A stretch of DNA of 64,000 nucleotides. Origin: Mesobacillus zeae (GTDB taxonomy: Bacteria; Bacillota; Bacilli; Bacillales; Cytobacillaceae). The notes beneath the pieces were generated by a model. It saw nothing but the letters and a program-made list of their open reading frames with translations. It searched no databases and had not been told where the DNA came from. The stretch spans positions 310,001 to 374,000 of the forward strand of contig NZ_QWVT01000015.1 in the NCBI RefSeq assembly GCF_003570705.1, read 5' to 3'. Below are positions 7,411 to 17,159 of the stretch, piece after piece. Each line of letters starts with the position of its first letter. The first letter of the stretch is position 1. Made by a program: the position numbers and the translations under genes.

Positions 7411-8358
7411 TCAGCCAATTTTCACCTTCAGCTTTTCAAGCATGTCCGTTGTCATGGAAGCAAGGCTGTAATTTGCTTTAAAGCCCCATTCTTCTGCTGC
7501 TGCAGATGAATCGATAGAGTTCGGCCAGCTGTCGGCGATGTTTTGCCGGATAGGATCAACGTCATAGTTCATTTCAAAACCCGGGATATGCTTTTTGATT
7601 TCTGCTGCGATTTCTTCCGGTGCAAAGCTCATTGCCGTTACATTGAATGCATTTCGGTGCTTCAGCTGGGATGCATCTGCCTCCATTAGATTGACAATCG
7701 CATTAAGAGCGTCTGGCATGTACATCATATCCATATACGTGCCTTCTCCGATATAGGAGGTGTAACGGCCATTTTTGATAGCTTCATAATAAATTTCAAC
7801 CGCGTAATCAGTGGTTCCTCCTCCAGGAGGCGCCACATAAGAAATCAATCCAGGAAATCTCAGGCCTCTTGTATCCACTTCAAAACGTTGATGATAATAG
7901 TCTGCCAATAGCTCGCCAGCTACTTTGTTCACACCATACATCGTTGTTGGGCGCTGGATGGTATCCTGCGGCGTTGCGTCTTTAGGCGTACTCGGGCCAA
8001 AAGCTCCAATCGAGCTTGGAGTAAAGAACTGGCATTTAAGTTCGCGAGCTGTTTCAAGTGCGTTCATCAATCCACCCATATTAAGATTCCAGGCGAAAAC
8101 GGGATTTGCCTCTGCAGTGGCTGACAACAGGGCAGCCATATGGACAATGGTATCAGCACCATGTTTTTTTCCGATATCGGCCATTTTCTTTGAATCCATT
8201 ACATCAAGTACTTCAAAAGGCCCTCCCTTTGCAGCTTCGCTTTCATTCGTCCTTATATCGGTGGCCAATACATTATCCACACCGTAAATCTCCCTTAGCC
8301 TGCCTGTAAGTTCTGAGCCGATTTGACCTAGGGCACCAGTAATCATTATTTTCTTCAT
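7411..8358 (-). CDS. tdh: L-threonine 3-dehydrogenase, SDR/epimerase type
   Basis: A 315-residue extended short-chain dehydrogenase: Rossmann motif TGALGQIGS (residues 6-14), the SDR catalytic YGVNKV (Tyr/Lys) near residue 143, and the segments SIGAFGPSTPKD and LRFPGLIS. This matches the short-chain-type L-threonine dehydrogenase that oxidises threonine to 2-amino-3-ketobutyrate with NAD. The kbl gene immediately upstream on the same strand (about 90 bp) supplies the next enzyme. The start at 8358 has GGAGG 8 bases upstream. An epimerase label is what homology alone would give; context makes threonine dehydrogenase the better call. Confidence 0.88.
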   Translation of the reverse strand: MKKIMITGALGQIGSELTGRLREIYGVDNVLATDIRTNESEAAKGGPFEVLDVMDSKKMADIGKKHGADTIVHMAALLSATAEANPVFAWNLNMGGLMNALETARELKCQFFTPSSIGAFGPSTPKDATPQDTIQRPTTMYGVNKVAGELLADYYHQRFEVDTRGLRFPGLISYVAPPGGGTTDYAVEIYYEAIKNGRYTSYIGEGTYMDMMYMPDALNAIVNLMEADASQLKHRNAFNVTAMSFAPEEIAAEIKKHIPGFEMNYDVDPIRQNIADSWPNSIDSSAAAEEWGFKANYSLASMTTDMLEKLKVKIG

Positions 8359-8445
8359 CCTGTATTCCTCCACATCTATCCCGTCGTATAACAGTTTGAA
8401 AATGGCAGGTCAGTCCTGCCTGTTTGGAATGAGCTGAACTGCAGG

Positions 8446-9639
8446 TCAGCCAATCAGTCCCATTTCTTTGCCGACCTTTTCATATACTGCGAGTGCCCTG
8501 TCCAGCATCTCTGTTGTATGGGCGGCGGAAGGCATGTTCCTCACGCGTCCTGTGCCTTTAGGAACAGTCGGGAATACGATGGATTTGGCATATACCCCTT
8601 CATCGTTAAGCCGTTTGCTGAATTCCTGTGTTTTTACCTCATCCCCAATAATGCAAGGCGTGATAGGCGTTTCGCTGTGACCAATATTAAATCCAAGCTT
8701 TTTCAAGCCTACTTTCAAATAGTCGGCATTTTCCCAAAGCTTTTTGTTTAGCTCAGTGCTTTCTGTCAAGATCTCAATCGCTTTAATGCATGCAGCGACA
8801 TCAGCAGGTGTCAGGGATGTGGAGAACAGGAATGGCCTGCTTCGGACTTTAAGCCAGTCAATCAATGACTGCTTCCCTGCGACATAGCCTCCGACAACTC
8901 CGATTGCTTTTGAAAGGGTGCCAATTTGGAAATCAATCCTGTCAGACAGGCCAAAGTGCTTGACTGTTCCTGCTCCGTCCCCAAGCACACCTGAGCCGTG
9001 CGCATCGTCCACATAAGTGATCAAGTCGAATTCTTCGGCAATTTCAACAATTTCAGGCAGTTTGGCAATGTCTCCATCCATTGAAAAGACACCATCCGTG
9101 ATAACCATGATTTTATTGAATTGGCCGGATTCTTTCGCTTCTTTAGCACGGGCGCGAAGGTCTTCCATGTCGGAATGGTTGAATCGGATGATTTTCGACC
9201 TAGAAAGGCGGCATCCGTCGATGATGGATGCGTGATTCAATTCGTCTGATAGAATGGCATCATTTTTGTCCATTACTGCTGAAATTGCAGCCATATTGCA
9301 ATTAAAGCCTGACTGATAAGCAATTGCAGCTTCCGTTTTTTTAAATGCTGCCAGCTTTTCTTCCAGTTCAAGGTGAATTTTCAGGGTACCATTAATAGTA
9401 CGAACAGCGCCTGCTCCTGTTCCGTATTTCTTCACTCCAGCGATTGCAGCTTCTTTCAAGCGCTCATCTGTTGCCAGTCCCAAATAGTTATTGGATGAAA
9501 GATTGACTAGATTCCTGCCGTTAATGGTGATAATCGGGCCATTCGGGCTTTCAAGCGGGTCAATGGTATTGTACAAACCCTTTTGCTTCAAGTCCTCTAA
9601 GTTTTCCTTCAGGAATACATCTAATATTTTACTTGACAT
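8446..9639 (-). CDS. kbl: Glycine C-acetyltransferase (2-amino-3-ketobutyrate CoA ligase)
   Basis: A 397-residue alpha-oxoamine synthase, a PLP enzyme that splits 2-amino-3-ketobutyrate with CoA into glycine and acetyl-CoA. Visible motifs are [10 protein letters not shown] (45-54), the [12 protein letters not shown] aromatic stacking segment, [22 protein letters not shown], and the PLP lysine in [12 protein letters not shown]. Full family length. AAGGGGG precedes the ATG. It forms a two-gene threonine catabolic operon with tdh. The BioF/KAS branch of the family is excluded by context rather than by a decisive residue. Confidence 0.93.
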   Translation of the reverse strand: MSSKILDVFLKENLEDLKQKGLYNTIDPLESPNGPIITINGRNLVNLSSNNYLGLATDERLKEAAIAGVKKYGTGAGAVRTINGTLKIHLELEEKLAAFKKTEAAIAYQSGFNCNMAAISAVMDKNDAILSDELNHASIIDGCRLSRSKIIRFNHSDMEDLRARAKEAKESGQFNKIMVITDGVFSMDGDIAKLPEIVEIAEEFDLITYVDDAHGSGVLGDGAGTVKHFGLSDRIDFQIGTLSKAIGVVGGYVAGKQSLIDWLKVRSRPFLFSTSLTPADVAACIKAIEILTESTELNKKLWENADYLKVGLKKLGFNIGHSETPITPCIIGDEVKTQEFSKRLNDEGVYAKSIVFPTVPKGTGRVRNMPSAAHTTEMLDRALAVYEKVGKEMGLIG

Positions 9640-9987
9640 GAAAATCCCCCTTCCATTTCAAAAGCAAACACAATTGTCTATTCAGCATGGACAAAGCAAA
9701 ATTGTCCCATCCCGGATTAACTGTTTTTTCTCAAATATACTTTATCATAAAATCCTTTTCTGTACACACATGAGGGACATAGTCTGCTGAAAAATTTATT
9801 CAATTAATAGGCTTCCCCAAAATACATGGGGCATTTTGACTATAAAAAAACATATTGTTCCAATTTGTTAGAAAATTATCACTTTTAAACTCAACTCTGT
9901 TTATTTTTTTCATATATACTGAAAATGAAAGTTATGAGAGCTAGCGAAATTTTTCTTGTTACTTTGAAAAAATAAGGGGCTGAAAAC
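9640..9987. other. Intergenic region between kbl and the CPBP gene
   Basis: A 348-bp AT-rich divergent promoter region. I see no gene, no riboswitch-like structure and no -24/-12 promoter (the nearest match, in the 9690s, has the wrong spacing). Confidence 0.5.
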
Positions 9988-10848
9988 ATGTTTAAGTTCA
10001 GTTCTCCGGTGGGCACTACCCCAGTATCCCGATTGTCCCTCTTGTTTCTCGCATGTTTGGGAATCAAGGCTATTGATATCTTTTTGATTGGCATTCCAGA
10101 AAAGAACGTGCCTATTACCATTACCAATACAGCAGGTCTTCTTTTCCTGATCTTCTATCTCGCCGCAGGCAACAAGGACCTTAAGTCGATCGGAATCCAT
10201 ACAGGCCGCTGCCCTTGCTGTTTTGTAACAGGAATGCTTTTGATTGCAACTGCCCTCTTCATCTCCTACACAATCGACTTTCTGCTCATCATGATGAACG
10301 GTGAGAATCCAGGCATCATGCTTGCCGCTTCTGGAGGGAACGGTGTTTCCGACTATTCCCTCCCAATATATCTCAAGCCTGTCTTGGCCATCCTCCTTCC
10401 TAGCATCATGGACTCCTTTCTCGATGAAGGCCTTTTTAGAGGCGCTATTCTTCATGATATTACAAACGTCACCTTTCTAAAGCTTAATCTGGTTCAGGCA
10501 TGTCTTTACAGTGTTTGGCATTCTGTTTTGCCAATCGGGACTATTTTTATCACTGATACCTTTCCTTCCGTCGCACTTGGGGAAATATTAATAGGCTTTA
10601 CCTTTTTTGTGATGTTTGGATATGCCTTGGGCCTTTTAGCCTTTTTTACCGGCAGCTTGGTAGCTCCATGGACTGCAAATATAATTTTTATGTCTGTTTT
10701 TTCAGTCCTTCATATAGAATCGTCAGGTGAGGCTGATCAGCAAATACCTTTGAGGCTTCTCGTATTAGCTGTTGTTTTTCTCTTCCTCTCCTATTCTTGG
10801 TACAACGAACGAAAAACACGGGAAGTAGTGTCAAACGATATACTTTGA
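9988..10848 (+). CDS. CPBP-family intramembrane protein (Abi/CAAX protease-like)
   Basis: A 286-residue polytopic membrane protein with about eight hydrophobic segments. The C-terminal half has DEGLFRG near residue 149, a conservative variant (first Glu to Asp) of the EExxxR motif. SVWHSVLP supplies the FxxxH-type histidine, and a WTANII segment fits the terminal HxxxN-type helix with its His replaced. The catalytic set is therefore imperfect, and activity as a Rce1-like protease is uncertain. AAGGGG lies 8 bases before the ATG. Followed by the arcD-type gene on the same strand after about 90 bp. Confidence 0.65.
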   Translation: MFKFSSPVGTTPVSRLSLLFLACLGIKAIDIFLIGIPEKNVPITITNTAGLLFLIFYLAAGNKDLKSIGIHTGRCPCCFVTGMLLIATALFISYTIDFLLIMMNGENPGIMLAASGGNGVSDYSLPIYLKPVLAILLPSIMDSFLDEGLFRGAILHDITNVTFLKLNLVQACLYSVWHSVLPIGTIFITDTFPSVALGEILIGFTFFVMFGYALGLLAFFTGSLVAPWTANIIFMSVFSVLHIESSGEADQQIPLRLLVLAVVFLFLSYSWYNERKTREVVSNDIL

Positions 10849-10941
10849 CAGCTTTTGTATCTTCTTGTGATGTGTTATTTTTACGGGATCAAAAGAGCCA
10901 GCCCCTCTTTTTATCTAATAAATTTTCATGAGGTGAGGAAC

Positions 10942-12372
10942 ATGGGTAACCAAAAGAAACTTGGATTCTTTTCACTCATCGCGATTGTCATCGGGTCGAT
11001 GATAGGCGGCGGTGCATTCAACCTAGCAAGCGATATGTCATCAGGGGCGAATGCGGGCGCTATCATTATCGGCTGGGCAGTCACCGGAATCGGTATAGTT
11101 GCACTAGGGCTGTCATTCCAAAACCTGGCTGTAAGGAAACCGGAACTTGAGGGAGGAATTTACAGCTACGCGAAGGAAGGATTCGGGAGTTTCATGGGAT
11201 TCAACAGCGCATTTGGATACTGGCTTAGTGCCTGGCTTGGGAATATCGCTTATGCAACCTTGATGTTCAGTGCTATTGGATATTTCTTTAAAACCTTTGA
11301 CGGCGGACAGAATATGGCCTCAGTGGTAGGCGCCTCTGTCATGCTATGGCTAGTCCATGCACTGGTTCTTCGTGGCGTTCACTCTGCTGCTCTTGTCAAT
11401 CTGGTCACGACGATTGCAAAGCTCATCCCTGTACTCCTCTTTATTATCATTGGCATATTTGCCTTCAACATAGATCAGTTCACAGCAGATTTTTGGGGAA
11501 AAGGCGGCGCTGCTTTTGAATGGAGTTCGGTTGGCCAGCAAGTGAAAAGTACGATGCTTGTGACACTGTGGGTATTCATCGGGGTTGAAGGAGCGGTCGT
11601 TTTATCAGGACGGGCCGAAAACAAAAAGGATGTTGGCCGTGCAACTGTAATTGGACTTGTAGGTACCCTGTTCATTTATGTCCTGGTTTCACTCCTGTCA
11701 CTCGGAATCATGTCTAATTCAGAGCTCGCAGGACTTGAGAATCCTTCCATGGCTTATGTTCTTGAGCATATTGTCGGCAAATGGGGTGCTGCCCTGATCA
11801 ATGCTGGGCTGATCATTTCCCTCCTTGGAGCCTGGCTTGGATGGACGCTGCTTGCAGCAGAAATACCATATATTGCAGCAAAGGACCATGTTTTTCCTAA
11901 GTGGTTTGCCAAGGAAAACAAAAACAAAGCGCCAACGCATTCCCTGTGGCTCACAAATTCTCTTATCCAGGTATTTTTGCTTACATTCCTGATTTCAGAC
12001 AAACCGTATAATTTTGCTTTTTCACTTGCTTCATCCGCAATTCTTCTCCCATATCTGTTCTCGGCCCTGTTTCAGCTTAAGATTTCTTTGACCGGGAATG
12101 GATATGCCGTCACGGAAAGCCGGACGAAAGACATCATTTTAGGGATAGTATCAAGCATCTACGCCATCTGGCTTGTATACGCTGCGGGAATGGAATACCT
12201 CCTTCTTACGATGGTTCTATACGCACCAGGCATTATAGTGTATATGATTGCTGAAAAAGAAGCCCAAAAAAAGAAATATTTTGGCAAAAGCGAACTTGCT
12301 GTCGCGTTTGCCATTTTCCTCCTAGCTGTTTGGGCTATTATTGAACTATTTACAGGCGCGATTGAAATTTAG
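10942..12372 (+). CDS. arcD: APC-family arginine:ornithine-type antiporter
   Basis: A 476-residue, 12-helix amino-acid/polyamine/organocation carrier. The first helix carries IGSMIGGGAFNL (residues 17-28), and RKPELEGGIYSYAKEGFG is the conserved loop of the ArcD/basic amino-acid antiporter group. VFIGVEGAVVLSGRA is the TM6 region. These features are close to ArcD of Pseudomonas, an arginine/ornithine exchanger. No arcABC genes are in view, so exchange of another basic amino acid (or lysine/cadaverine) is possible. The start at 10942 has GAGGTGAGG upstream; the longer frame from 10855 has no ribosome site. Confidence 0.8.
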   Translation: MGNQKKLGFFSLIAIVIGSMIGGGAFNLASDMSSGANAGAIIIGWAVTGIGIVALGLSFQNLAVRKPELEGGIYSYAKEGFGSFMGFNSAFGYWLSAWLGNIAYATLMFSAIGYFFKTFDGGQNMASVVGASVMLWLVHALVLRGVHSAALVNLVTTIAKLIPVLLFIIIGIFAFNIDQFTADFWGKGGAAFEWSSVGQQVKSTMLVTLWVFIGVEGAVVLSGRAENKKDVGRATVIGLVGTLFIYVLVSLLSLGIMSNSELAGLENPSMAYVLEHIVGKWGAALINAGLIISLLGAWLGWTLLAAEIPYIAAKDHVFPKWFAKENKNKAPTHSLWLTNSLIQVFLLTFLISDKPYNFAFSLASSAILLPYLFSALFQLKISLTGNGYAVTESRTKDIILGIVSSIYAIWLVYAAGMEYLLLTMVLYAPGIIVYMIAEKEAQKKKYFGKSELAVAFAIFLLAVWAIIELFTGAIEI

Positions 12373-12392
12373 TGCCGCAGGACATTGAAAGG

Positions 12393-12435
12393 AAAAAGGA
12401 AAGGAGACCCTGGTTGGGTCTCCTTTTCCTTTTTC
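12393..12435. terminator. Bidirectional terminator between arcD-type gene and pssA
   Basis: AAAAAGGAAAGGAGACCC and its complement form a long stem with a TGGTT loop, A-run on one side and T-run on the other, lying exactly between two convergent genes. Confidence 0.9.
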
Positions 12436-12440
12436 TCTCA

Positions 12441-13202
12441 TCATTTTGGTTTTCTTTTCTTACCTCTGAATTTGAATCCTTTGATTTTCAATCGCTTTGG
12501 CAGCGGCATCTTAATGAAAGTGATCCTTGTTTCCTTTTCTTTCATATACCTTACGACAATGAAAAGAATATAAGTTCCGAGCGCAACGTAAAAGAAGAAT
12601 GGCACTTGTTCAAACTTGGTCTTGGCTGCAAGGTAAACCATATAAAAGATAAACAATGTAATCAACATGCTGTTTTTTGGAAGACCTATTTTTTTGAAAC
12701 TTGGGATTCTTACTGTGCTGACCATCAGGAAGCAAAGAGCGTAGAATAGAATTAAAAATAGGCCTGTATGGATGTAATTATGTAGCAGCACCAGAAAAGT
12801 GACAATGCCCCCTGCCAGCGTAATGGGAATCCCGGAGAAATGCTTTAGTGATTCTTCCGAGGAAGTGATATTAAAGCGTGCAAGTCTGTATGAACCAAAA
12901 ACCGGGAACAATCCCGCCATCATAATTCCGTATATATGAAAGTCACTGAAATATGTATGTGCTGCCAGGAATGCAGGCGCCACTCCAAATGAGACGATAT
13001 CTGCTAGAGAATCAAGTTCTTTCCCGATTGGATTTGAAACACCGAGAATTCTTGCCACTCTTCCATCAACTGCATCAAGCATGATGGCAATAAAAATAAG
13101 GATGGTCGCGTTCCTGGCATCATTGTTCATAATATAACTTATTGATAAATAGCCGCAAAATAGATTTCCGAATGTAAAAAGATTAGGTATATGCTTTTTC
13201 AT
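12441..13202 (-). CDS. pssA: CDP-diacylglycerol--serine O-phosphatidyltransferase
   Basis: PssA makes phosphatidylserine from CDP-diacylglycerol and serine, the first step to phosphatidylethanolamine. The 253-residue protein has the complete CDP-alcohol phosphotransferase motif DG-x2-AR-x8-G-x3-D-x3-D (residues about 46-68) within the second to third membrane helix, and about eight hydrophobic segments. A basic tail (KRLKIKGFKFRGKKRK) is somewhat longer than in B. subtilis PssA. psd and ybfM-type partners are not adjacent. Confidence 0.92.
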   Translation of the reverse strand: MKKHIPNLFTFGNLFCGYLSISYIMNNDARNATILIFIAIMLDAVDGRVARILGVSNPIGKELDSLADIVSFGVAPAFLAAHTYFSDFHIYGIMMAGLFPVFGSYRLARFNITSSEESLKHFSGIPITLAGGIVTFLVLLHNYIHTGLFLILFYALCFLMVSTVRIPSFKKIGLPKNSMLITLFIFYMVYLAAKTKFEQVPFFFYVALGTYILFIVVRYMKEKETRITFIKMPLPKRLKIKGFKFRGKKRKPK

Positions 13203-13565
13203 ATAACACGCTGCCCTTTCTTGATTGCTTTTTTAAGTAAAATTTAAGTCTGTTTTCCTCTTTTAATCCAATATAATGTAGTATTCTTTAAAAATATTCC
13301 ATTCCCTTTATTTTTTCGGCGACTCCCCTGCAAAAATTAACACGATATAAAAAATAACAGAATAAAAACCGGATATTCCCTCTGGCAGGCACCGATTCCC
13401 AGCAAAAGACGAACCGCAGCCCAATTATCTTCCGTTCACATTATAACAGTAAATACTGCTTGGTCAAAACTGGCTCTGAAACCAATAACAGCGTTTACGA
13501 TTTTAAACTCTAAAATATTGGGTATAGTAACGTAAAACTTATGTACCAGAGATAGGAGGGTAAAG
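13203..13565. other. Intergenic region upstream of pssA and of the small lipoprotein gene
   Basis: A 363-bp AT-rich divergent region with no open frame of coding character. A GATAGGAGGG ribosome site at its right end belongs to the lipoprotein gene. No RNA gene recognised. Confidence 0.5.
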
Positions 13566-13733
13566 ATGAACAAGAAAACCTGGAGAAAGTATGGAATGCC
13601 CTTAACAGCAGTGCTGCTGTTGTCAACAGGAGCTGCAGGCTGCTCTTCCGATGGTGATGCGGATAAAGAAAAACCCGTACTCGATGATGAATTCAAAAAA
13701 AGTGACCGAAAATCAAACGATACCGGGAAATAA
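13566..13733 (+). CDS. Small predicted lipoprotein
   Basis: A 55-residue frame with AGGAGGG 5 bases upstream of ATG. It has a positively charged N-terminus (MNKKTWRK), a hydrophobic segment and a lipobox-like TGAAGC with the cysteine at residue 26. The remaining tail is short and charged, rich in Asp and Lys. It would be a membrane-anchored lipopeptide of about 30 residues after processing. No family recognised. A terminator-like hairpin follows at 13821, beyond a repeat fragment. Confidence 0.65.
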   Translation: MNKKTWRKYGMPLTAVLLLSTGAAGCSSDGDADKEKPVLDDEFKKSDRKSNDTGK

Positions 13734-13734
13734 G

Positions 13735-13793
13735 AAAAGCGGAAGCACCGGTTCACTGCGTATCAAGGTGCACGCAGTACATAACTGGATAAT
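13735..13793. repeat. Fragment of the AAAGCGGAAGCRCC dispersed repeat
   Basis: GAAAAGCGGAAGCACCGGTTCA directly after the lipoprotein stop resembles the units at 48776-48860 (AAAAGCGAAAGCGCCCGTTCA). This type of intergenic repeat is frequent in Bacillaceae. Confidence 0.45.
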
Positions 13794-13820
13794 TTTGAGG
13801 GTGAATTTTCTTACCCTATA

Positions 13821-13850
13821 AAAAAAGCCTTCAAAGTCGAAGGCTTTTTT
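13821..13850. terminator. Terminator between lipoprotein gene and abrB
   Basis: AAAAAAGCCTTC / GAAGGCTTTTTT arms with a 6-base loop; functional in both directions. Confidence 0.9.
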
Positions 13851-13901
13851 TGGACTTGGCAGCCTGCTTAGGCAGGTTCCCTATATCATTAGCTGAAGTT
13901 A

Positions 13902-14183
13902 TCATGTTGTTAACAAATAGTCCTGTAATTCCCTCATTAATAGTTCTGCGCCTTCCTGGCTCAGGCAAATTTTTCCGCCTGCGAGGGACACATTGTCCGT
14001 GCTTACTGTTCCAGTTACCATACAGGTCATATCCGGCTGATATTTTTGGAGGATGATTGTATCTTCATCCACAAAGATTTCAAGTGGATCATTCTCATGG
14101 ATGCCCATTTTTTTACGTAATTCCATTGGGATGACAATTCTGCCGAGCTGATCGGTTTTTCTTACAATACCTGTCGCCTTCAT
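13902..14183 (-). CDS. abrB: AbrB-family transition-state regulator
   Basis: A 93-residue DNA-binding regulator matching B. subtilis AbrB in length and sequence. The N-terminal swapped-hairpin SpoVT/AbrB domain reads MKATGIVRKTDQLGRIVIP, and the C-terminal dimerisation part has the CMVTG and LSQEGAELL segments. AbrB represses post-exponential genes and is itself repressed by Spo0A~P. The start at 14183 has GGAGGGG 8 bases upstream; the longer frame to 14240 is not supported. B. subtilis has a paralogue (Abh), so AbrB versus Abh identity is not fully certain. Confidence 0.9.
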   Translation of the reverse strand: MKATGIVRKTDQLGRIVIPMELRKKMGIHENDPLEIFVDEDTIILQKYQPDMTCMVTGTVSTDNVSLAGGKICLSQEGAELLMRELQDYLLTT

Positions 14184-14331
14184 ACTAACCCCTCCTTTAT
14201 ATATACAATTATAGCAAAGCGAGGTATATTTTGGCATCAATAAGCATTGGTTTTTTCAAATTTTTCGATAATAAACGCCAAGATTCCCTAAAAAGGGCCA
14301 TGGTGTTTTGGTAGATAGTGTAAAAATCGTT

Positions 14332-15270
14332 TCATTCTTTTATCTTTATGACAATCTTCCCTTTTGCATGATGCGACTCACTTAATGCGTGAGCCTCACG
14401 AAGTCCAGCCTCGGTAAAATCGAACGTATGTCCAACAATCGGCTTCAATTTTCCTTCTTTCATGTGCCCGGCAAGTTCTCCAAGCTCTTTCCCGTCAGGC
14501 TTCAGCCAGACAAAGGCCGAATTAACCCCAAACTGATCGGCAACATTTTCGTTTGGCGGCTCAACGATAGACACGAGCCTACCTCCATTTTTCAGCACCT
14601 TGTAACTCTCAGACTGAATACTTCCGCCCATCGTATCGAAAACTAGATCATATCCTTCCAGCACTTCCTCAAACTTGGTGTTTTTATAATCAATACATAT
14701 ATCTGCCCCAAGTTCTTTTAGCATGGAATGGTTTTTGCTGCTTGCTGTTGTTGCAATATGGGCTCCTTTTTCGCGAGCGAGCTGAATCGCCAAACTTCCT
14801 ACCCCGCCGGATCCTGCGTGAATCAGTACTTTTCCTCCATCCTCAAGACCTCCAGCATCAAAGAGAGCCTGCCAGGCAGTCAAACCCGCCAGAGGAATCG
14901 ACGCGGCTTCCTCGAAACTTATATTTTCCGGAATTCTTGCTGCTAACGATTCCTCCGTCACGATATATTCAGCATAACAGCCAAACCTGGTCGTTTCAGG
15001 ACGGACAAATACTCTCTCGCCAACAGCGAACTTTGAGGCGCCAGGCCCTACTACTTTAACAGTTCCCGCTGCATCCCACCCCAGTATGATTGGAAAGTCG
15101 AATGGAAGCATGTCCTTTAAGTACCCTTCGCGCACCTTCCAGTCAATCGGATTGATAGAAGTGGCATTCATTTCTATCAAAATTTGCCCTTCTTTCGGGA
15201 TAGGGGTTGGCACTTCTCTCTCCCTCAGGTTTTCTTTTCCGCCGTATTGTTCTATAACAATAGCTTTCAT
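14332..15270 (-). CDS. NADP-dependent oxidoreductase, zinc-less MDR (quinone reductase) type
   Basis: A 312-residue medium-chain dehydrogenase/reductase. The N-terminal GroES-like part (residues 1-120) ends in GWDAAGTV and lacks the zinc-site cysteines. The Rossmann motif is HAGSGGVGSLAIQLA near residue 150, and the C-terminus reads HHAKGKIVIK. This pattern fits quinone oxidoreductase/enone reductase proteins. The start at 15270 has GGAGGAAGAAC before ATG; the longer frame to 15306 is not supported. Substrate unknown. Confidence 0.85.
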   Translation of the reverse strand: MKAIVIEQYGGKENLREREVPTPIPKEGQILIEMNATSINPIDWKVREGYLKDMLPFDFPIILGWDAAGTVKVVGPGASKFAVGERVFVRPETTRFGCYAEYIVTEESLAARIPENISFEEAASIPLAGLTAWQALFDAGGLEDGGKVLIHAGSGGVGSLAIQLAREKGAHIATTASSKNHSMLKELGADICIDYKNTKFEEVLEGYDLVFDTMGGSIQSESYKVLKNGGRLVSIVEPPNENVADQFGVNSAFVWLKPDGKELGELAGHMKEGKLKPIVGHTFDFTEAGLREAHALSESHHAKGKIVIKIKE

Positions 15271-15447
15271 GTTCTTCCTCCTTCGAATAAAAAGTTCTCC
15301 ATTCACTGTCTTTTCCCTTAGGAGCGCAAATTAATCATGCCTGCTTTTTTACCTTTATAAAGTGCTGGTCGAAAAGCCTGTAATTTAGTATCATCGTATA
15401 ATGGATATAAACTTATTGACTTAAGACAAAAGCGAGGATGTTATAAC

Positions 15448-17001
15448 ATGAGTCTATTGACTGTTGATCAATTAAGCCATACTTTCGGTGACCGGACACT
15501 GTTTAAGGATGTATCCTTCCGGCTGCTGGCAGAAGACCATGCCGGCCTTGTAGGTGCAAATGGGGTTGGAAAGTCTACGCTGATGAATATCATCACGAAC
15601 CAGCTCATCCATGATTCTGGAAAAGTGGAATGGACTCCTGGTACACAATACGGATATCTTGACCAGCATACCGTCCTGACACCAGGGAAGACCATCAGGG
15701 ATATTCTGCGGGACGCTTTCCTTCCACTTTTTAAAAAAGAAGAAGAGTTAAATGAAGTAACTGGAAAGATGGCAGAAGCATCACCAGAAGAACTGGAATT
15801 GCTGCTTGAACAAATGTCCGAAATCCAGGATGAACTTGATGCTGGCGGTTTCTACACCCTCGATATCAAAGTTGAAGAAGCAGCCCGCGGCCTCGGCCTA
15901 GATGCTATCGGCCTTGACAGAGATGTCGCAGCACTGAGCGGCGGACAGCGGACGAAGCTCCTTCTTGCAAAATTATTGCTCGAACAGCCTAAAGTGCTCC
16001 TGCTAGATGAGCCGACGAACTATCTCGATGTTGAGCACATCCGCTGGCTGTCTGGCTATCTCAAGGATTACCCTTATGCTTTCATCCTGATATCCCATGA
16101 CACGGAATTCATGAACTCTGTGTCAAATGTCATTTTCCATTTGGAATTTTCAAAGCTTACGCGCTATACAGCAACATATGAAAAGTTCCTTGAATTGGCA
16201 GAAATCAATAAAAACCAGCATTTAAATGCCTATGAAAAACAAAAAGAATTCATCAAGAAACAAGAAGATTTCATCGCCAAAAATAAGGCTCGCTACTCCA
16301 CAACAGGCCGCGCAAAGAGCAGGCAAAAACAGCTTGACAGAATGGAAAGAATTGACCGGCCGGAAACCGCAATCAAACCTTCCTTTGAATTCAAGGAATC
16401 ACGGAGCAGCAGCCGTTATGTGTTTGAAGGAATGGATTTCGAGATTGGGTATGACCATCCATTGTTCCCGAAAATGTCAGTTACTGTTGAACGCGGTGAA
16501 AAAATCGCCATTGTCGGCATGAACGGGGTCGGTAAATCCACTCTTCTAAAAACGATGCTTGGAAAAATTTCGCCGCTTAGCGGAAGGATCGAACGCGGAG
16601 ACTTCCTGTTCCCTTCCTACTTCGAGCAGGAAGTCAAAGCTGGCAAGATCACGCCAATTGATGATGTATGGAATGAGTTCCCTGCGCTGGACCAGCATCA
16701 GGTAAGGGCTGCCCTGGCACGCTGCGGGCTGAAAAATGAACATATTTCCCGCCCGCTTAATCAATTGAGCGGTGGAGAGCAGGCAAAGGTACGCCTTTGT
16801 AAGTTGATGATGCATGAAAGCAACTGGCTAGTCTTTGACGAGCCGACCAACCATCTTGACGTTTCAGCAAAAGAAGAACTGAGGAAGGCGTTAAAGGCCT
16901 ACAAAGGGACGATTGTCCTCGTCAGCCATGAGCCTGATTTCTATGAAGACTGGGTCACGAAGATTTGGAATGTAGAAGAGTGGGCAGGGAAACTATCCTA
17001 G
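15448..17001 (+). CDS. ykpA: ABC-F ATPase (YkpA/YbiT type)
   Basis: A 517-residue soluble protein with two ATP-binding cassettes and no membrane domain. NBD1 has Walker A GANGVGKS (36-43), signature LSGGQRTK and Walker B LLLDEPTN. The linker (about 240-320) is long and charged. NBD2 has GMNGVGKS, LSGGEQAK and LVFDEPTN. ABC-F proteins act on the ribosome in translation regulation or antibiotic protection. The close match to YkpA/YbiT subfamilies favours a housekeeping role over resistance. Single-gene unit ended by a terminator. Confidence 0.9.
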   Translation: MSLLTVDQLSHTFGDRTLFKDVSFRLLAEDHAGLVGANGVGKSTLMNIITNQLIHDSGKVEWTPGTQYGYLDQHTVLTPGKTIRDILRDAFLPLFKKEEELNEVTGKMAEASPEELELLLEQMSEIQDELDAGGFYTLDIKVEEAARGLGLDAIGLDRDVAALSGGQRTKLLLAKLLLEQPKVLLLDEPTNYLDVEHIRWLSGYLKDYPYAFILISHDTEFMNSVSNVIFHLEFSKLTRYTATYEKFLELAEINKNQHLNAYEKQKEFIKKQEDFIAKNKARYSTTGRAKSRQKQLDRMERIDRPETAIKPSFEFKESRSSSRYVFEGMDFEIGYDHPLFPKMSVTVERGEKIAIVGMNGVGKSTLLKTMLGKISPLSGRIERGDFLFPSYFEQEVKAGKITPIDDVWNEFPALDQHQVRAALARCGLKNEHISRPLNQLSGGEQAKVRLCKLMMHESNWLVFDEPTNHLDVSAKEELRKALKAYKGTIVLVSHEPDFYEDWVTKIWNVEEWAGKLS

Positions 17002-17010
17002 CTATAACAA

Positions 17011-17043
17011 AAAACAACCTGGTGATTCCATCAGGTTGTTTTT
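17011..17043 (+). terminator. Terminator of the ABC-F gene
   Basis: AAAACAACCTG / CAGGTTGTTTTT arms around a 10-base loop, 10 bp after the stop. Confidence 0.9.
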
Positions 17044-17159
17044 ATGTTATCTAGTAAATAGATACTTGAATATAAATGTAATTGATATATTGAATTGATA
17101 ATCTTTTTCATTCAGGTGTAGTATTTGATATGTATATTGCCATTAAAGGAGACTGCAAC

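Noticed and set aside
9680-9705. Sigma-54 promoter upstream of kbl
   Set aside because: The GG and GC pairs are 8-9 bases apart, not 10.
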